This document shows, piece after piece, positions 10,201 to 18,108 of a DNA stretch of 59,513 nucleotides. The notes below the pieces were generated by a model. That model was not told the origin of the DNA. It worked only from the letters and a program-made list of their open reading frames with translations, and searched no databases. The translations under genes were made by a program, and so were the position numbers. Source of the DNA: Lachnospiraceae bacterium (GTDB taxonomy: Bacteria; Bacillota; Clostridia; Lachnospirales; Lachnospiraceae); contig JAFRZM010000005.1 of assembly GCA_017442585.1 (NCBI GenBank), positions 1-59,513 on the forward strand. The letters are read 5' to 3'. Numbering within the stretch: the first letter of the stretch is position 1; each line of letters opens with the position of its first letter.

Positions 10201-10826
10201 GGGCTTACGATATCGGATTCGGTGGTGTAGACCATGTTCTTGCTTCAGGTAAGGATATCAACATCATGGTATTCGATACAGAAGTTTACTCAAATACAGG
10301 CGGACAGTCTTCAAAGGCTACACCTATCGGTGCCACAGCTCAGTTTGCTGCAGCAGGTAAGGAAGTTAAGAAGAAAGATCTTGCAGGTATTGCAATGAGC
10401 TATGGTTATGTATATGTAGCACAGATTTCAATGGGTGCAGACCCTGCACAGTGTGTAAAGGCTATTAAGGAAGCTGAAAGCTATCCGGGTCCTTCACTTA
10501 TCATTGCTTATGCTCCATGTATCAACCATGGTATCAAGAAGGGTATGTCTAAGGCTCAGACAGAAGAGAAGCTCGCAGTTGAGTCGGGTTACTGGCATAA
10601 CTTCCGCTTCAATCCTGCTCTTGCAGAAGAAGGCAAGCCATTATTCAGTCTTGATTCTAAGGCTCCAACAGGAGACTACAAGGAATTCCTTAACGGCGAA
10701 GTACGTTACAATGCTCTTGTACGTGCTAACCCTGAAAGAGCTGAGAAGTTATTCAATGCTTCAGAAGAGGCTGCTAAGGCAAGACGTGCTCATCTTGAGA
10801 AACTCGTTAAGTTATATGAGAACTAA
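7299..10826 (+). CDS. nifJ: Pyruvate:ferredoxin (flavodoxin) oxidoreductase
   Basis: This is the full-length (1175 residues) single-chain PFOR, which oxidises pyruvate with CoA to acetyl-CoA and CO2 and reduces ferredoxin, the central step of clostridial fermentation. The order of parts is standard: the pyruvate-binding domain I ('YPITPSSVMAE'), domains II/III, then two [4Fe-4S] motifs, C-x2-C-x2-C-x3-CP from residue 692 ('CIQCNNCAYVCP') and from 746 ('CSGCGSCVNVCP'). The thiamine diphosphate domain has 'CAGCGETPY' from 815 and 'GDGWAYDIGFGG' with 'NTGGQSSK'. Codon use is strongly biased (ACA for Thr, TCA for Ser, GCT for Ala) compared with neighbours, as expected for a highly expressed gene. 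It has its own promoter and terminator. Confidence 0.97.
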   Translation: MKRSMKTMDGNHAAAHASYAFTDVAAIYPITPSSVMAEATDEWATQGRKNIFGHTVQVTEMQSEAGAAGTVHGSLAAGALTTTYTASQGLLLMIPNLYKVAGEGLPGVFNVSARALASHALSIFGDHSDVYACRQTGCAMLCESSVQEVMDLTPVAHLTAIKGRMPFINFFDGFRTSHEIQKIETWDYEDLKDMADFDAIEAFRKDALNPNHPCQRGSAQNPDIFFQAREACNSKYEAIPALVQEYMDKVNAKIGTNYKLFNYEGAKDAKHVIVAMGSVCDTIDETLEYLLAKGEKVGIVKVRLYRPFSKEALINAIPDTVEKITVLDRTKEPGALGEPLYLDVVAALKGSKFDKTPIFSGRYGLGSKDTTPGQIIAVYNNTEKPVFTIGITDDVTNLSLEVKENPVTTPEGTINCKFWGLGADGTVGANKNSIKIIGDNTDMYAQAYFDYDSKKSGGVTISHLRFGKKPIRSTYLINKANFVACHNPAYVHKYNMVQDLVDGGTFLLNCSWDMAGLEENLPGQAKRYIAEHNIKFYTIDGIKIGKEIGLGGRINTVLQSAFFKLSGVIEEGKAIELMKAAAKATYGKKGDNVVQMNYDAIDQGAQKIVKIDVPASWKDAKDEFLGKKAEGSDKAVIDFVNNIQIPVSAQEGNKLPVSAFMDYVDGTTPSGTAAYEKRGIAVDVPVWDATKCIQCNNCAYVCPHAAIRPVALTEAEAAAAPADMPMKDMNLMPGYKFSMVISAYDCSGCGSCVNVCPDKVQAITMQNFEENESEQKYFDYAVTLPEKKEVIEKFKVDTVKGSQFKQPLLEFSGACAGCGETPYAKLITQLFGDRMYIANATGCSSIWGNSSPSTPYTKNLEGRGPAWSNSLFEDAAEFGYGMLLAQKAMRDGLREKIENIVENGKNEDVKAAAKEWLDTFNLGYENGIATDKLVAAMEACGCDCAKGVLKDKDFLAKKSQWIFGGDGWAYDIGFGGVDHVLASGKDINIMVFDTEVYSNTGGQSSKATPIGATAQFAAAGKEVKKKDLAGIAMSYGYVYVAQISMGADPAQCVKAIKEAESYPGPSLIIAYAPCINHGIKKGMSKAQTEEKLAVESGYWHNFRFNPALAEEGKPLFSLDSKAPTGDYKEFLNGEVRYNALVRANPERAEKLFNASEEAAKARRAHLEKLVKLYEN

Positions 10827-10866
10827 TTCTTTTGGGATTTAATCTAAAGAATTAAGAGGAATTAAT

Positions 10867-10898
10867 AAACCCCACTATGTGTGCATAGTGGGGTTTTT
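10867..10898 (+). terminator. Strong terminator after nifJ
   Basis: AAACCCCACTATG (10867-10879), loop TGTG, CATAGTGGGGTTT (10884-10896), then more T. The 13-base-pair stem is perfect. Confidence 0.92.
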
Positions 10899-11002
10899 GT
10901 AACCAAAATTATATGGCGAAGAATAAGAGTGTTTGTTATAATAAAAATGGATTTTTAAAGATCCAAAAAGAAAAATATTTTTTTGCAAAAACGAGAAACT
11001 AG

Positions 11003-11915
11003 ATGAAGGTGAAAAAGTTAAAAATTAAAGGAATTACATCGTTCATGTGCTTGCTTAGCGTCGTGGTATTTTTATTTGTTCCGATGAATGTATTTGCAGA
11101 GAATAGTGTGGACAATTTTTAATATTTCTGGTGACGGATATATCATTGTAAATATAAAAGATTTGTCGGTTCCTGAGTATAGCCTTGATAATAGTAATCC
11201 TTTTTTAGGAGTTGAAAACCCAATTTATAACGGAGGATTAGGTTATTATTATAAAACGGATGATAAGATTATATCGTTGATGACAGGGAGGGAATACTCT
11301 ATAGATGATTTTAATGAAGTATACTCCATGAAAGAGATTGAGAATAAAGAGGAATTTTTAAGAGAAATACAAGCAAGAACAAAAAAGCGTTTGTTAAGAA
11401 ACGTTGTTAGAAAAAGCCTGAGAGGAAGTCTGGAGCGGTGGTATATTGATGGAGGTAATTGCGGTTCGATAGCATGTGCAATAGTAATGAAGTATTATAG
11501 AGACTATGTCAGCGAGATGTATGTAAGAGATGATAAATTAAATCAGAATTCGTTAATAAGGCTAATGCAAGATTATGTCGGTGTTGGATCAACAAATACA
11601 ACACATTTGGTTTCGGGGTTGAATACCTATTTGCAACGTATGGGAATAAATAATTATGCGCGTTATAGCGATACGTTTGATTTTGATTTGATCAAGAATA
11701 AAATTGATTCAAATCGTCCGGTTATTGTTGATACAGATAATCATCCAACATATGAGGAACATTGGATAATTGCTCATGGTTATTCTATAAATACAATCGG
11801 AAATGAGCTGCAATTCTTTATTATTGTTAATAATGGATGGGGGGAAAATAATATATATTTAGAGTACGAAGCAAATAGGCGGTATTTGGATGATTTGGTT
11901 TATTTGAATAAGTAA
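11003..11915 (+). pseudogene. Secreted papain-fold (C39/C10-like) cysteine peptidase, frameshifted after the signal peptide
   Basis: ATG at 11003 opens a frame encoding a clear signal peptide (KVKKLK start, hydrophobic core, cleavage after 'NVFA') that stops at 11118-11120 in '...ENSVDNF'. The mature protein continues in another frame to 11915. Removing one T from the T5 run at 11116-11120 joins them smoothly as 'SVDNFNISGDGYII'. The mature part shows a cysteine-peptidase triad: Cys in 'DGGNCGSIACAIVMKYY', His in 'HWIIAHGYS' and Asn in 'IIVNNGWGEN'. It could be a real pseudogene, a phase-variable homopolymer, or a one-base sequencing error. The gene is AT-rich relative to its neighbours, hinting at transfer. 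A small lipoprotein gene follows 12 bases later. Confidence 0.72.
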
Positions 11916-11927
11916 GGAGATGTTTCT

Positions 11928-12317
11928 GTGAAAAGGTTAATATTAGTAATTTTATTAATAATACTGGTGTTATCTTCGTGCTCTAATAAATCGGATAAGA
12001 ATACAGTAGGCGATTTCCTATCAGAGGATAGAATATATAAGATAGTTGGGACAACACAAATGATAAATCCGCCTAGAATTGAGATTGAAATACAAGAAGA
12101 GCAGTGGGATTATTTTTGTAGAGCATGCGAATCAATTTCAATAACAAAGAGCGAAGACAAAGCTGATTTAAATGGTTGGCAGTACAAATTTGAAATAGAA
12201 GAGAAAAGTGGAAAAACTATTAAAATAGTTTTTGCAGAGCATGGAATTGATATTAATGGAGTTAGATATAATTATTCTGGATACGATGAGAATGCTTTTA
12301 TTAGTATGTTTAAGTAG
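11928..12317 (+). CDS. Small lipoprotein of unknown function
   Basis: The 129-residue product has a lipoprotein signal peptide with lipobox LSSC and lipidation Cys18. The mature part is a small mixed-strand domain ('IEIEIQEEQWDYFCRACESISI', split by me into no known family) with 'GWQYKFEIEEKSGKTIKIVF' and 'GIDINGVRYNY'. I recognise no family. GTG at 11928 follows AAGGAGA with good spacing and comes right after the peptidase gene, so the two are one operon. By analogy with secreted cysteine peptidases that travel with small inhibitors, it could restrain the peptidase, but that is inference from position only. Confidence 0.7.
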   Translation: MKRLILVILLIILVLSSCSNKSDKNTVGDFLSEDRIYKIVGTTQMINPPRIEIEIQEEQWDYFCRACESISITKSEDKADLNGWQYKFEIEEKSGKTIKIVFAEHGIDINGVRYNYSGYDENAFISMFK

Positions 12318-12339
12318 GAAATATGCTGAGTGAATTATG

Positions 12340-12372
12340 AAGTGTCGCAAGTTATGCTTGTGACACTTTTTA
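12340..12372 (+). terminator. Terminator after the lipoprotein gene
   Basis: AAGTGTCGCAAG (12340-12351), loop TTATG, CTTGTGACACTT (12357-12368) with one G-T wobble, then T residues. Confidence 0.85.
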
Positions 12373-12489
12373 TACTATAGAAAGTCTTTATAGGGAAAAA
12401 ATAATAACTAAAAATACTCGCAAGCTATCTTTATTTGTGATAGAATAAATTTGTATTTCTATGTACTTATTTATTTGAGGATATATACT

Positions 12490-13830
12490 TTGAAAAAGGA
12501 AGTCAAGCATATAATTAAGAGCGTCGAGCCGGGATCGATTGCTGAAGAGCTTGAGATAGAACCGGGCGATGCGCTTATTTCGATAAATGATAAAAAGATA
12601 AATGACGTATTCGACTATCATTACCTTTGTAATGATGAATACTTAACAGTTGTTATAGAAAAACCTGACGGTGAAGAGTGGGAACTTGATATTGAAAAGG
12701 ACTATGAAGAAGACCTTGGTATCGAGTTTGAGAATGGCCTTATGGATGAATATAGGTCATGTCACAATAAATGCATTTTCTGCTTTATAGATCAGATGCC
12801 GCCGGGAATGCGTGAAACGCTTTATTTTAAGGATGACGACAGCAGACTTTCGTTCTTACAGGGTAATTACGTAACCCTTACCAATATGTCCGATGAAGAC
12901 GTTGAACGTATCATAACCTATAAGATGGAGCCGATAAACGTTTCGGTTCAGACTATGAATCCGGAACTTCGCTGCATGATGCTTACGAACCGCTTTGCAG
13001 GTGATGCTTTAAAGAAGATTGATAAGTTCTATGAAGCAGGAATCATAATGAACGGTCAGATAGTACTTTGCAAGGGCGTAAATGATGGCGATGAGCTTAT
13101 TTATTCCTTGGATAGACTACTTGATTATGCGCCTGTAATGCAGTCGGTATCGGTCGTACCTGTAGGTTTATCAAAGTACAGAGACGGACTCTATCCGCTT
13201 AAACCTTTTAACAAAGAAGAAGCGGGAGAAGTAATAGATATAATCGAAGAATACCAGAAGAAAGCTATGAAGCGCTATGGTATTCATTTCGTTCAGGCAT
13301 CGGACGAGTGGTATTTAACTGCAGGACGCGAACTTCCTGAAGAAGAGCGCTATGATGGATATTTACAGCTTGAAAATGGTGTCGGAATGCTTAGACTTTT
13401 AACCAATGAGTTTGCAGAAGCCTTAGATTTGGCAAAAGGGAGCAGGCGTGAGATGAAGCTTTTCCTTGCAACGGGTAAGCTTGTATATCCTACGATTAAA
13501 AGTCTGACAGAGTCCATACATGAAAAGTTCCCGAATATAAGAACCAGGGTTTTAGCAATTGAAAACCATTTCTTCGGAGAACTTATTACGGTATCGGGAT
13601 TAATTACGGGTAAGGATTTAATTGAGCAGGTTAAGCCTTTGATAGAGCCCGGTGAGATTTTGCTTTTACCTCAGAATATGCTTCGAATGGGCGAAGAAGT
13701 ATTCTTGGATGATATAACGCTTGATGAGGTAAAAGCAGCTTTAAATGTAGATGTTAGAATAGTCGGAGGAAAGGGAAAAGATTTACTTTCCGCATTAACC
13801 GACGAGACATATGAGAATATAGAGAGATAG
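12490..13830 (+). CDS. DUF512 / PDZ-radical SAM family protein
   Basis: This 446-residue protein has an N-terminal PDZ-like module (about residues 1-60, '[25 protein letters not shown]'-type loop-strand pattern) followed by a radical SAM core with the cluster motif C-x3-C-x2-C in '[12 protein letters not shown]', then a DUF512 domain ('[12 protein letters not shown]', '[17 protein letters not shown]'). The biochemical reaction of this clostridial family is not established. I chose TTG at 12490, 9 bases after GAGG, because the longer reading to 12451 lacks a ribosome site and adds hydrophobic residues not typical of the family. Members are commonly found beside the Der GTPase gene, as here. 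Confidence 0.85.
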   Translation: MKKEVKHIIKSVEPGSIAEELEIEPGDALISINDKKINDVFDYHYLCNDEYLTVVIEKPDGEEWELDIEKDYEEDLGIEFENGLMDEYRSCHNKCIFCFIDQMPPGMRETLYFKDDDSRLSFLQGNYVTLTNMSDEDVERIITYKMEPINVSVQTMNPELRCMMLTNRFAGDALKKIDKFYEAGIIMNGQIVLCKGVNDGDELIYSLDRLLDYAPVMQSVSVVPVGLSKYRDGLYPLKPFNKEEAGEVIDIIEEYQKKAMKRYGIHFVQASDEWYLTAGRELPEEERYDGYLQLENGVGMLRLLTNEFAEALDLAKGSRREMKLFLATGKLVYPTIKSLTESIHEKFPNIRTRVLAIENHFFGELITVSGLITGKDLIEQVKPLIEPGEILLLPQNMLRMGEEVFLDDITLDEVKAALNVDVRIVGGKGKDLLSALTDETYENIER

Positions 13831-13897
13831 TAGTAAGAAGGCCAAAAGGCGAGAATTTACCTTTGGGCAGGTAGTTTTAAGATTTAGGGAGAATAAA

Positions 13898-15223
13898 ATG
13901 AGTAAACCGGTAGTGGCAATAGTTGGACGCCCGAATGTCGGTAAGTCCACACTTTTTAATTCGATAATCGGCGAACGTGTATCTATAGTTCAGGATACGC
14001 CCGGTGTTACAAGAGACAGAATCTATGCCGATGTAACATGGCTTGATAAGCAGTTTACAATGATTGATACGGGCGGTATTGAGCCTGAATCAAATGACAT
14101 AATCTTAAGTCAGATGCGTGCACAGGCAGAAATCGCAATCGATACGGCTGACGTTATAGTATTTATAACCGATGTAAGACAGGGTCTTGTAGATGATGAC
14201 GCAAAGGTTGCGGACATGCTTAGAAAGTCAAGAAAGCCTGTAATACTATGTGTTAATAAGGTTGATGACTTTAAGAAATACATGCCTGATGTATACGAGT
14301 TTTATAACTTAGGTATCGGAGAACCTGTTCCGGTATCTGCTGCGTCGCGCCTTGGAATAGGCGACCTTCTTGACGCTGTGATCAACCTTTTCCCTGAAGG
14401 TGCGGGAGACGAAGAAGAAGATGACAGACCGAAGATAGCGGTAGTTGGTAAGCCTAATGTAGGAAAGTCTACATTAATCAACAGACTTTGCGGTGAGAAC
14501 AGAGTTATCGTATCCGATATCGCAGGAACAACCCGTGACGCTATCGATACGGAGGTTATTCATAATGATAAGGAATACGTATTTATCGATACTGCGGGAA
14601 TAAGAAAGAAGAACAAGGTAAAAGAGGATATCGAGCGCTACTCCGTAATCCGTGCAATCGCTGCAATCGAGCGTGCGGACGTGGTACTTCTTGTAATAGA
14701 TGCAGTAGAAGGAGTAACAGAGCAGGATGCAAAGATTATCGGTGTAGCTCATGATAACGGTAAGGGAATCATTGTTATCGTTAATAAATGGGATGCACGT
14801 GAAAAAGACGATAAGACTATCTACCGTGATACGGAGAGAATCCGTGAGGTATTGTCTTTCATGTCTTATGCGGAGATTATCTTCATATCTGCTAAGACAG
14901 GACAGCGTGTAGATCAGATATTTGACATGATAGACGTCGTTATGGAGAATAACGCCATGCGTGTTCAGACGGGTGTCTTAAATGAAATTATGACGGAAGC
15001 CGTTGCTATGCAGCAGCCGCCGACAGATAAGGGCAAGAGACTTAAACTCTTTTATATCACTCAGGCCTCTACGAAGCCACCGACATTCGTTATATTTGTT
15101 AACGACAAGAAGCTTATGCATTTCTCGTATCAGCGTTATATCGAGAATAAGATAAGGGATACATTTGGTTTTAGAGGTACATCTCTTAGATTTATCATAA
15201 GAGAGAGGAAGGAAGAAAACTAA
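13898..15223 (+). CDS. der: Ribosome-associated GTPase Der (EngA)
   Basis: This is a 441-residue double GTPase essential for 50S ribosomal subunit maturation. Both G domains are complete: GRPNVGKST with 'DTPGVTRDR' and 'NKVD' in the first, GKPNVGKST with '[11 protein letters not shown]', 'DTAGIRKK' and 'NKWD' in the second. The C-terminal KH-like domain ends '[16 protein letters not shown]'. A GGGAG ribosome site precedes the ATG. Its stop overlaps the plsY start by one base. Confidence 0.97.
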   Translation: MSKPVVAIVGRPNVGKSTLFNSIIGERVSIVQDTPGVTRDRIYADVTWLDKQFTMIDTGGIEPESNDIILSQMRAQAEIAIDTADVIVFITDVRQGLVDDDAKVADMLRKSRKPVILCVNKVDDFKKYMPDVYEFYNLGIGEPVPVSAASRLGIGDLLDAVINLFPEGAGDEEEDDRPKIAVVGKPNVGKSTLINRLCGENRVIVSDIAGTTRDAIDTEVIHNDKEYVFIDTAGIRKKNKVKEDIERYSVIRAIAAIERADVVLLVIDAVEGVTEQDAKIIGVAHDNGKGIIVIVNKWDAREKDDKTIYRDTERIREVLSFMSYAEIIFISAKTGQRVDQIFDMIDVVMENNAMRVQTGVLNEIMTEAVAMQQPPTDKGKRLKLFYITQASTKPPTFVIFVNDKKLMHFSYQRYIENKIRDTFGFRGTSLRFIIRERKEEN

Positions 15224-15891
15224 TGAACGCTTATGTATTGAGGGGATTATGTCTTATAATAGGCTATGTATTCGGCCTTTTTGAGACAGGATATATATAC
15301 GGTAAGATTCATCATACAGATATAAGAGAGCATGGATCGGGTAATGCCGGAACCACGAATGCGCTTAGAACATTCGGAACGTTCGGAGGTATCGTTACAC
15401 TTATCGGCGATCTTATTAAGTGCATGGTGGCGATATTTATTGTGTGGATGCTTTTCCATGAGGATTATCCGAAGATGATAATGCTTCTTATGACTTATAC
15501 GGGTCTTGGAGCGATAATCGGACATAACTTCCCGTTCTATATGAAATTTAAAGGTGGAAAGGGTATCGCATGTACGGGTGCTTTGATTCTTTCGCTTGAT
15601 CTTAGATTTGCACCGGTATTGCTTGTTGTTTTCATAGCGACAGTTGTAATAACAAGATATGTATCGCTTGGATCGATTGTTATCTTGGTGGGATTTTTCC
15701 TCGAGTCGATAATCTTTGGCAACATGGGATGGTTAAAGATTGATCCGAATTATTTATATGAGTACTATTTATTGGTTATAATCGTTATGGCGCTCGGACT
15801 CTGGCGTCATAAAAGCAATATAGAAAAGCTTCGTAACGGTACGGAGCGCAAGATTTCTTTTACAAAGAAAGGAGAAGGAAAAAATGATTAA
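15223..15891 (+). CDS. plsY: Glycerol-3-phosphate acyltransferase PlsY
   Basis: This 222-residue integral membrane enzyme transfers an acyl group from acyl-phosphate to glycerol-3-phosphate to make lysophosphatidic acid, the first committed step of phospholipid synthesis. It shows the PlsY motifs 'GSGNAGTTNALRTFG' and 'GHNFPFYMKFKGGKG' between hydrophobic segments. A lysine-rich tail follows the last membrane segment. It overlaps der (1 base) and gpsA (8 bases), which makes its substrate, so the pair is functionally coherent. Confidence 0.95.
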   Translation: MNAYVLRGLCLIIGYVFGLFETGYIYGKIHHTDIREHGSGNAGTTNALRTFGTFGGIVTLIGDLIKCMVAIFIVWMLFHEDYPKMIMLLMTYTGLGAIIGHNFPFYMKFKGGKGIACTGALILSLDLRFAPVLLVVFIATVVITRYVSLGSIVILVGFFLESIIFGNMGWLKIDPNYLYEYYLLVIIVMALGLWRHKSNIEKLRNGTERKISFTKKGEGKND

Positions 15892-16900
15892 GGTTGGAGT
15901 TATCGGAGCAGGTTCTTGGGGCACTGCACTTGCAATTCAGCTTGATTCAGTGGGACAGGATGTTACGGTTTGGTCTATTATAGAAGACGAAATTAAGTTT
16001 TTAAACGAGAAAAGAGAGCATATAGAGAAACTTCCGGGAGTTAAGATTTCCGAGAAAATCAAGTTTACAACAGATCTGGAAGAAACATGTCGTGATAAAG
16101 ATATGATAGTTCTCGCCGTGCCTTCAGTATTTACGAGAAAGACAGCTGCGTCAATGAAGGAATTCGTTCGTTACGGTCAGCTTATAGTAAGTGTTGCAAA
16201 AGGTATAGAGGAGTCGACGCTTATGACTCTTGAAGAGGTTATAAAGGAAGAACTTCCGCAGGCAGAAGTTGCAGTACTTTGCGGACCGTCACATGCGGAA
16301 GAAGTAGGTAGAGCACTTCCTACAGCAGTTGTTGCAGGCTCTCGTAAGAAGTCTGTTGCGGAATTCGTTCAGAGCGCATTTATGGGAGACAAGTTTAGAG
16401 TATACACATCTCCTGATGTTTTGGGAATGGAAATCGGTTCTTCATTAAAGAACGTTATAGCTCTTGCGGCAGGTATGGCAGACGGTCTCGGATGCGGTGA
16501 TAATACGAAGGCTGCATTAATCACTCGCGGTATTGCAGAGATTACACGTCTTGCAGTTGCTATGGGCGCGTGCCCTGAGACTTTACAGGGATTAACCGGT
16601 ATCGGCGACTTAATAGTTACCTGTGCGTCAGTTCACAGCCGTAACCGTAAGGCAGGTTACCTTATGGGACAGGGTAAGACGATGAAAGAAGCCACAGAAG
16701 AAGTACAGATGGTTGTAGAAGGCGTATATTCTGCGAAGGCAGCGCTTTTGCTTGCTAAGAAGTATGATGTTGATATGCCTATAGTAGAGGCGGTAAATAA
16801 GGTATTATTCGAAGACCATCCGGTAAAAGAAGCGGTTAACGAGCTTATGATAAGAGACGGAAGAATCGAGCATAATCATCTTAAATTCCCGATGGAATAG
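15884..16900 (+). CDS. gpsA: NAD(P)+-dependent glycerol-3-phosphate dehydrogenase
   Basis: The 338-residue enzyme reduces dihydroxyacetone phosphate to sn-glycerol-3-phosphate for phospholipid synthesis. It has the Rossmann loop GAGSWGTAL at residues 7-15, 'KGIEE' and 'GPSHAEEV' motifs, and the catalytic-lysine region 'SSLKNVIALAAGMADGLG' with 'NTKAALITRG'. It starts inside the end of plsY behind a GGAGAAGG ribosome site, so expression of the two is coupled. Confidence 0.96.
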   Translation: MIKVGVIGAGSWGTALAIQLDSVGQDVTVWSIIEDEIKFLNEKREHIEKLPGVKISEKIKFTTDLEETCRDKDMIVLAVPSVFTRKTAASMKEFVRYGQLIVSVAKGIEESTLMTLEEVIKEELPQAEVAVLCGPSHAEEVGRALPTAVVAGSRKKSVAEFVQSAFMGDKFRVYTSPDVLGMEIGSSLKNVIALAAGMADGLGCGDNTKAALITRGIAEITRLAVAMGACPETLQGLTGIGDLIVTCASVHSRNRKAGYLMGQGKTMKEATEEVQMVVEGVYSAKAALLLAKKYDVDMPIVEAVNKVLFEDHPVKEAVNELMIRDGRIEHNHLKFPME

Positions 16901-16908
16901 GAGTCATC

Positions 16909-17346
16909 ATGGAAGAGACAATTAAGATTAAATATCATTCCGATAAAATCGAAAAGTTAAGATATATAGACGGTAAGTCCGATTGGATAGATTTACGTTC
17001 CGCAAAGGAATATGACCTTAAGAAGGGTGATTTTACCTTGGTGGATCTTGGTGTTTCGGTAGAACTTCCGAAAGGATATGAAATGCTTATTGCATCAAGA
17101 AGTTCGACTTTTAAAAACTACGGACTTATACAGACTAATGCGGTTGGAATCGTAGATGAGTCTTATTGTTCCGATGACGATATCTTAATGTGGCCATGCT
17201 TTGCGACGCGCGACACTAAGATAAATATAAACGACAGACTTTGTCAGTTTAGAATTATAAAGCATCAGCCAAAAATCGAATTTGTTGAGGTTGAGCACCT
17301 TGATAATGAGGTTCGAGGCGGCTTCGGAAGTACAGGTAAGAACTAA
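16909..17346 (+). CDS. dut: dUTP diphosphatase
   Basis: The 145-residue protein hydrolyses dUTP to dUMP and PPi, keeping uracil out of DNA. Visible dUTPase motifs are 'SRSSTFKNYGL' (motif 2), 'NAVGIVDESYCSDDD' (motif 3, clostridial variant in which the usual glycine after Tyr is replaced), 'DRLCQFRI' (motif 4) and the C-terminal 'RGGFGSTG' P-loop-like arm (motif 5). The start follows GGAG and lies 8 bases after gpsA, within the same run. Confidence 0.87.
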   Translation: MEETIKIKYHSDKIEKLRYIDGKSDWIDLRSAKEYDLKKGDFTLVDLGVSVELPKGYEMLIASRSSTFKNYGLIQTNAVGIVDESYCSDDDILMWPCFATRDTKININDRLCQFRIIKHQPKIEFVEVEHLDNEVRGGFGSTGKN

Positions 17347-17370
17347 AAATATATAACGGAGGAAGGATTT

Positions 17371-18039
17371 ATGAGCAATTTAAACATCGAAAACCGTATG
17401 CAGAAGTTCTATTCAAGTCAGAGTAACATGGTTCCGCTTCATGCGGCATACGGACATTTTGCAACGAGCCATTCACACATTAATTACTATATCGATCTTA
17501 CGAGTTTGAAAACTCGTATATCTGAAGCAAGAGAGTGTGCGAAGCTTATCGAGCAAAACTACCGCGGCAAGGCTATGTATGTAGATACTATCGTATGTAT
17601 GGATGGTACGGAGACTGTCGGAACTTATCTTGCACAGGAATTCGAAGATCATGGATATTTAACAACAAATAAGCATGAGAGTATCTATGTTGTTACTCCT
17701 GAGTACAACAGAAATAACCAGCTTATGTTCCGTGATAACATCGCTACGACCATAAAGGGTAAGAATGTAATCCTTCTTATGGCTACTACAACTACAGGAC
17801 GTACAATTACACGTTCAATGGAGTGTATCTCATATTATGGGGGCACGGTAGTAGGTGTTGATTCCTTATTCTCAACGATAAAGGAAGTTAACGGTACGCC
17901 GGTTAACTGCATCTTTACAAAGGATGACCTTCCGGGATACGAAGCATATGAGCCGCAGGATTGCCCGTTCTGCGCACGCAAGATGCAGATTGAAGCGTTG
18001 GTTAACGGTTTTGGTTATTCACAGTATATGGCATTCTAG
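17371..18039 (+). CDS. Phosphoribosyltransferase-fold protein with altered PRPP loop
   Basis: The 222-residue protein resembles type I phosphoribosyltransferases of the orotate PRTase group. A hydrophobic strand leads into 'NVILLMATTTTGRTIT', where active enzymes have two acidic residues before the T-T-G-x-T loop; here they are Met-Ala. A C-terminal C-x2-C ('DCPFCARKM') is unusual for the fold. A strong GGAGGAAGG ribosome site precedes ATG. It lies 69 bases before purF, so a role in PRPP or nucleotide metabolism or its control is plausible, but catalysis is uncertain given the missing acidic pair. Confidence 0.72.
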   Translation: MSNLNIENRMQKFYSSQSNMVPLHAAYGHFATSHSHINYYIDLTSLKTRISEARECAKLIEQNYRGKAMYVDTIVCMDGTETVGTYLAQEFEDHGYLTTNKHESIYVVTPEYNRNNQLMFRDNIATTIKGKNVILLMATTTTGRTITRSMECISYYGGTVVGVDSLFSTIKEVNGTPVNCIFTKDDLPGYEAYEPQDCPFCARKMQIEALVNGFGYSQYMAF

Positions 18040-18108
18040 AATTGCTTAATAAGGCTTATTTAAGCCCTTACTTAGATACAAACTTAAAGGATTATATAAG
18101 GAGATAAT

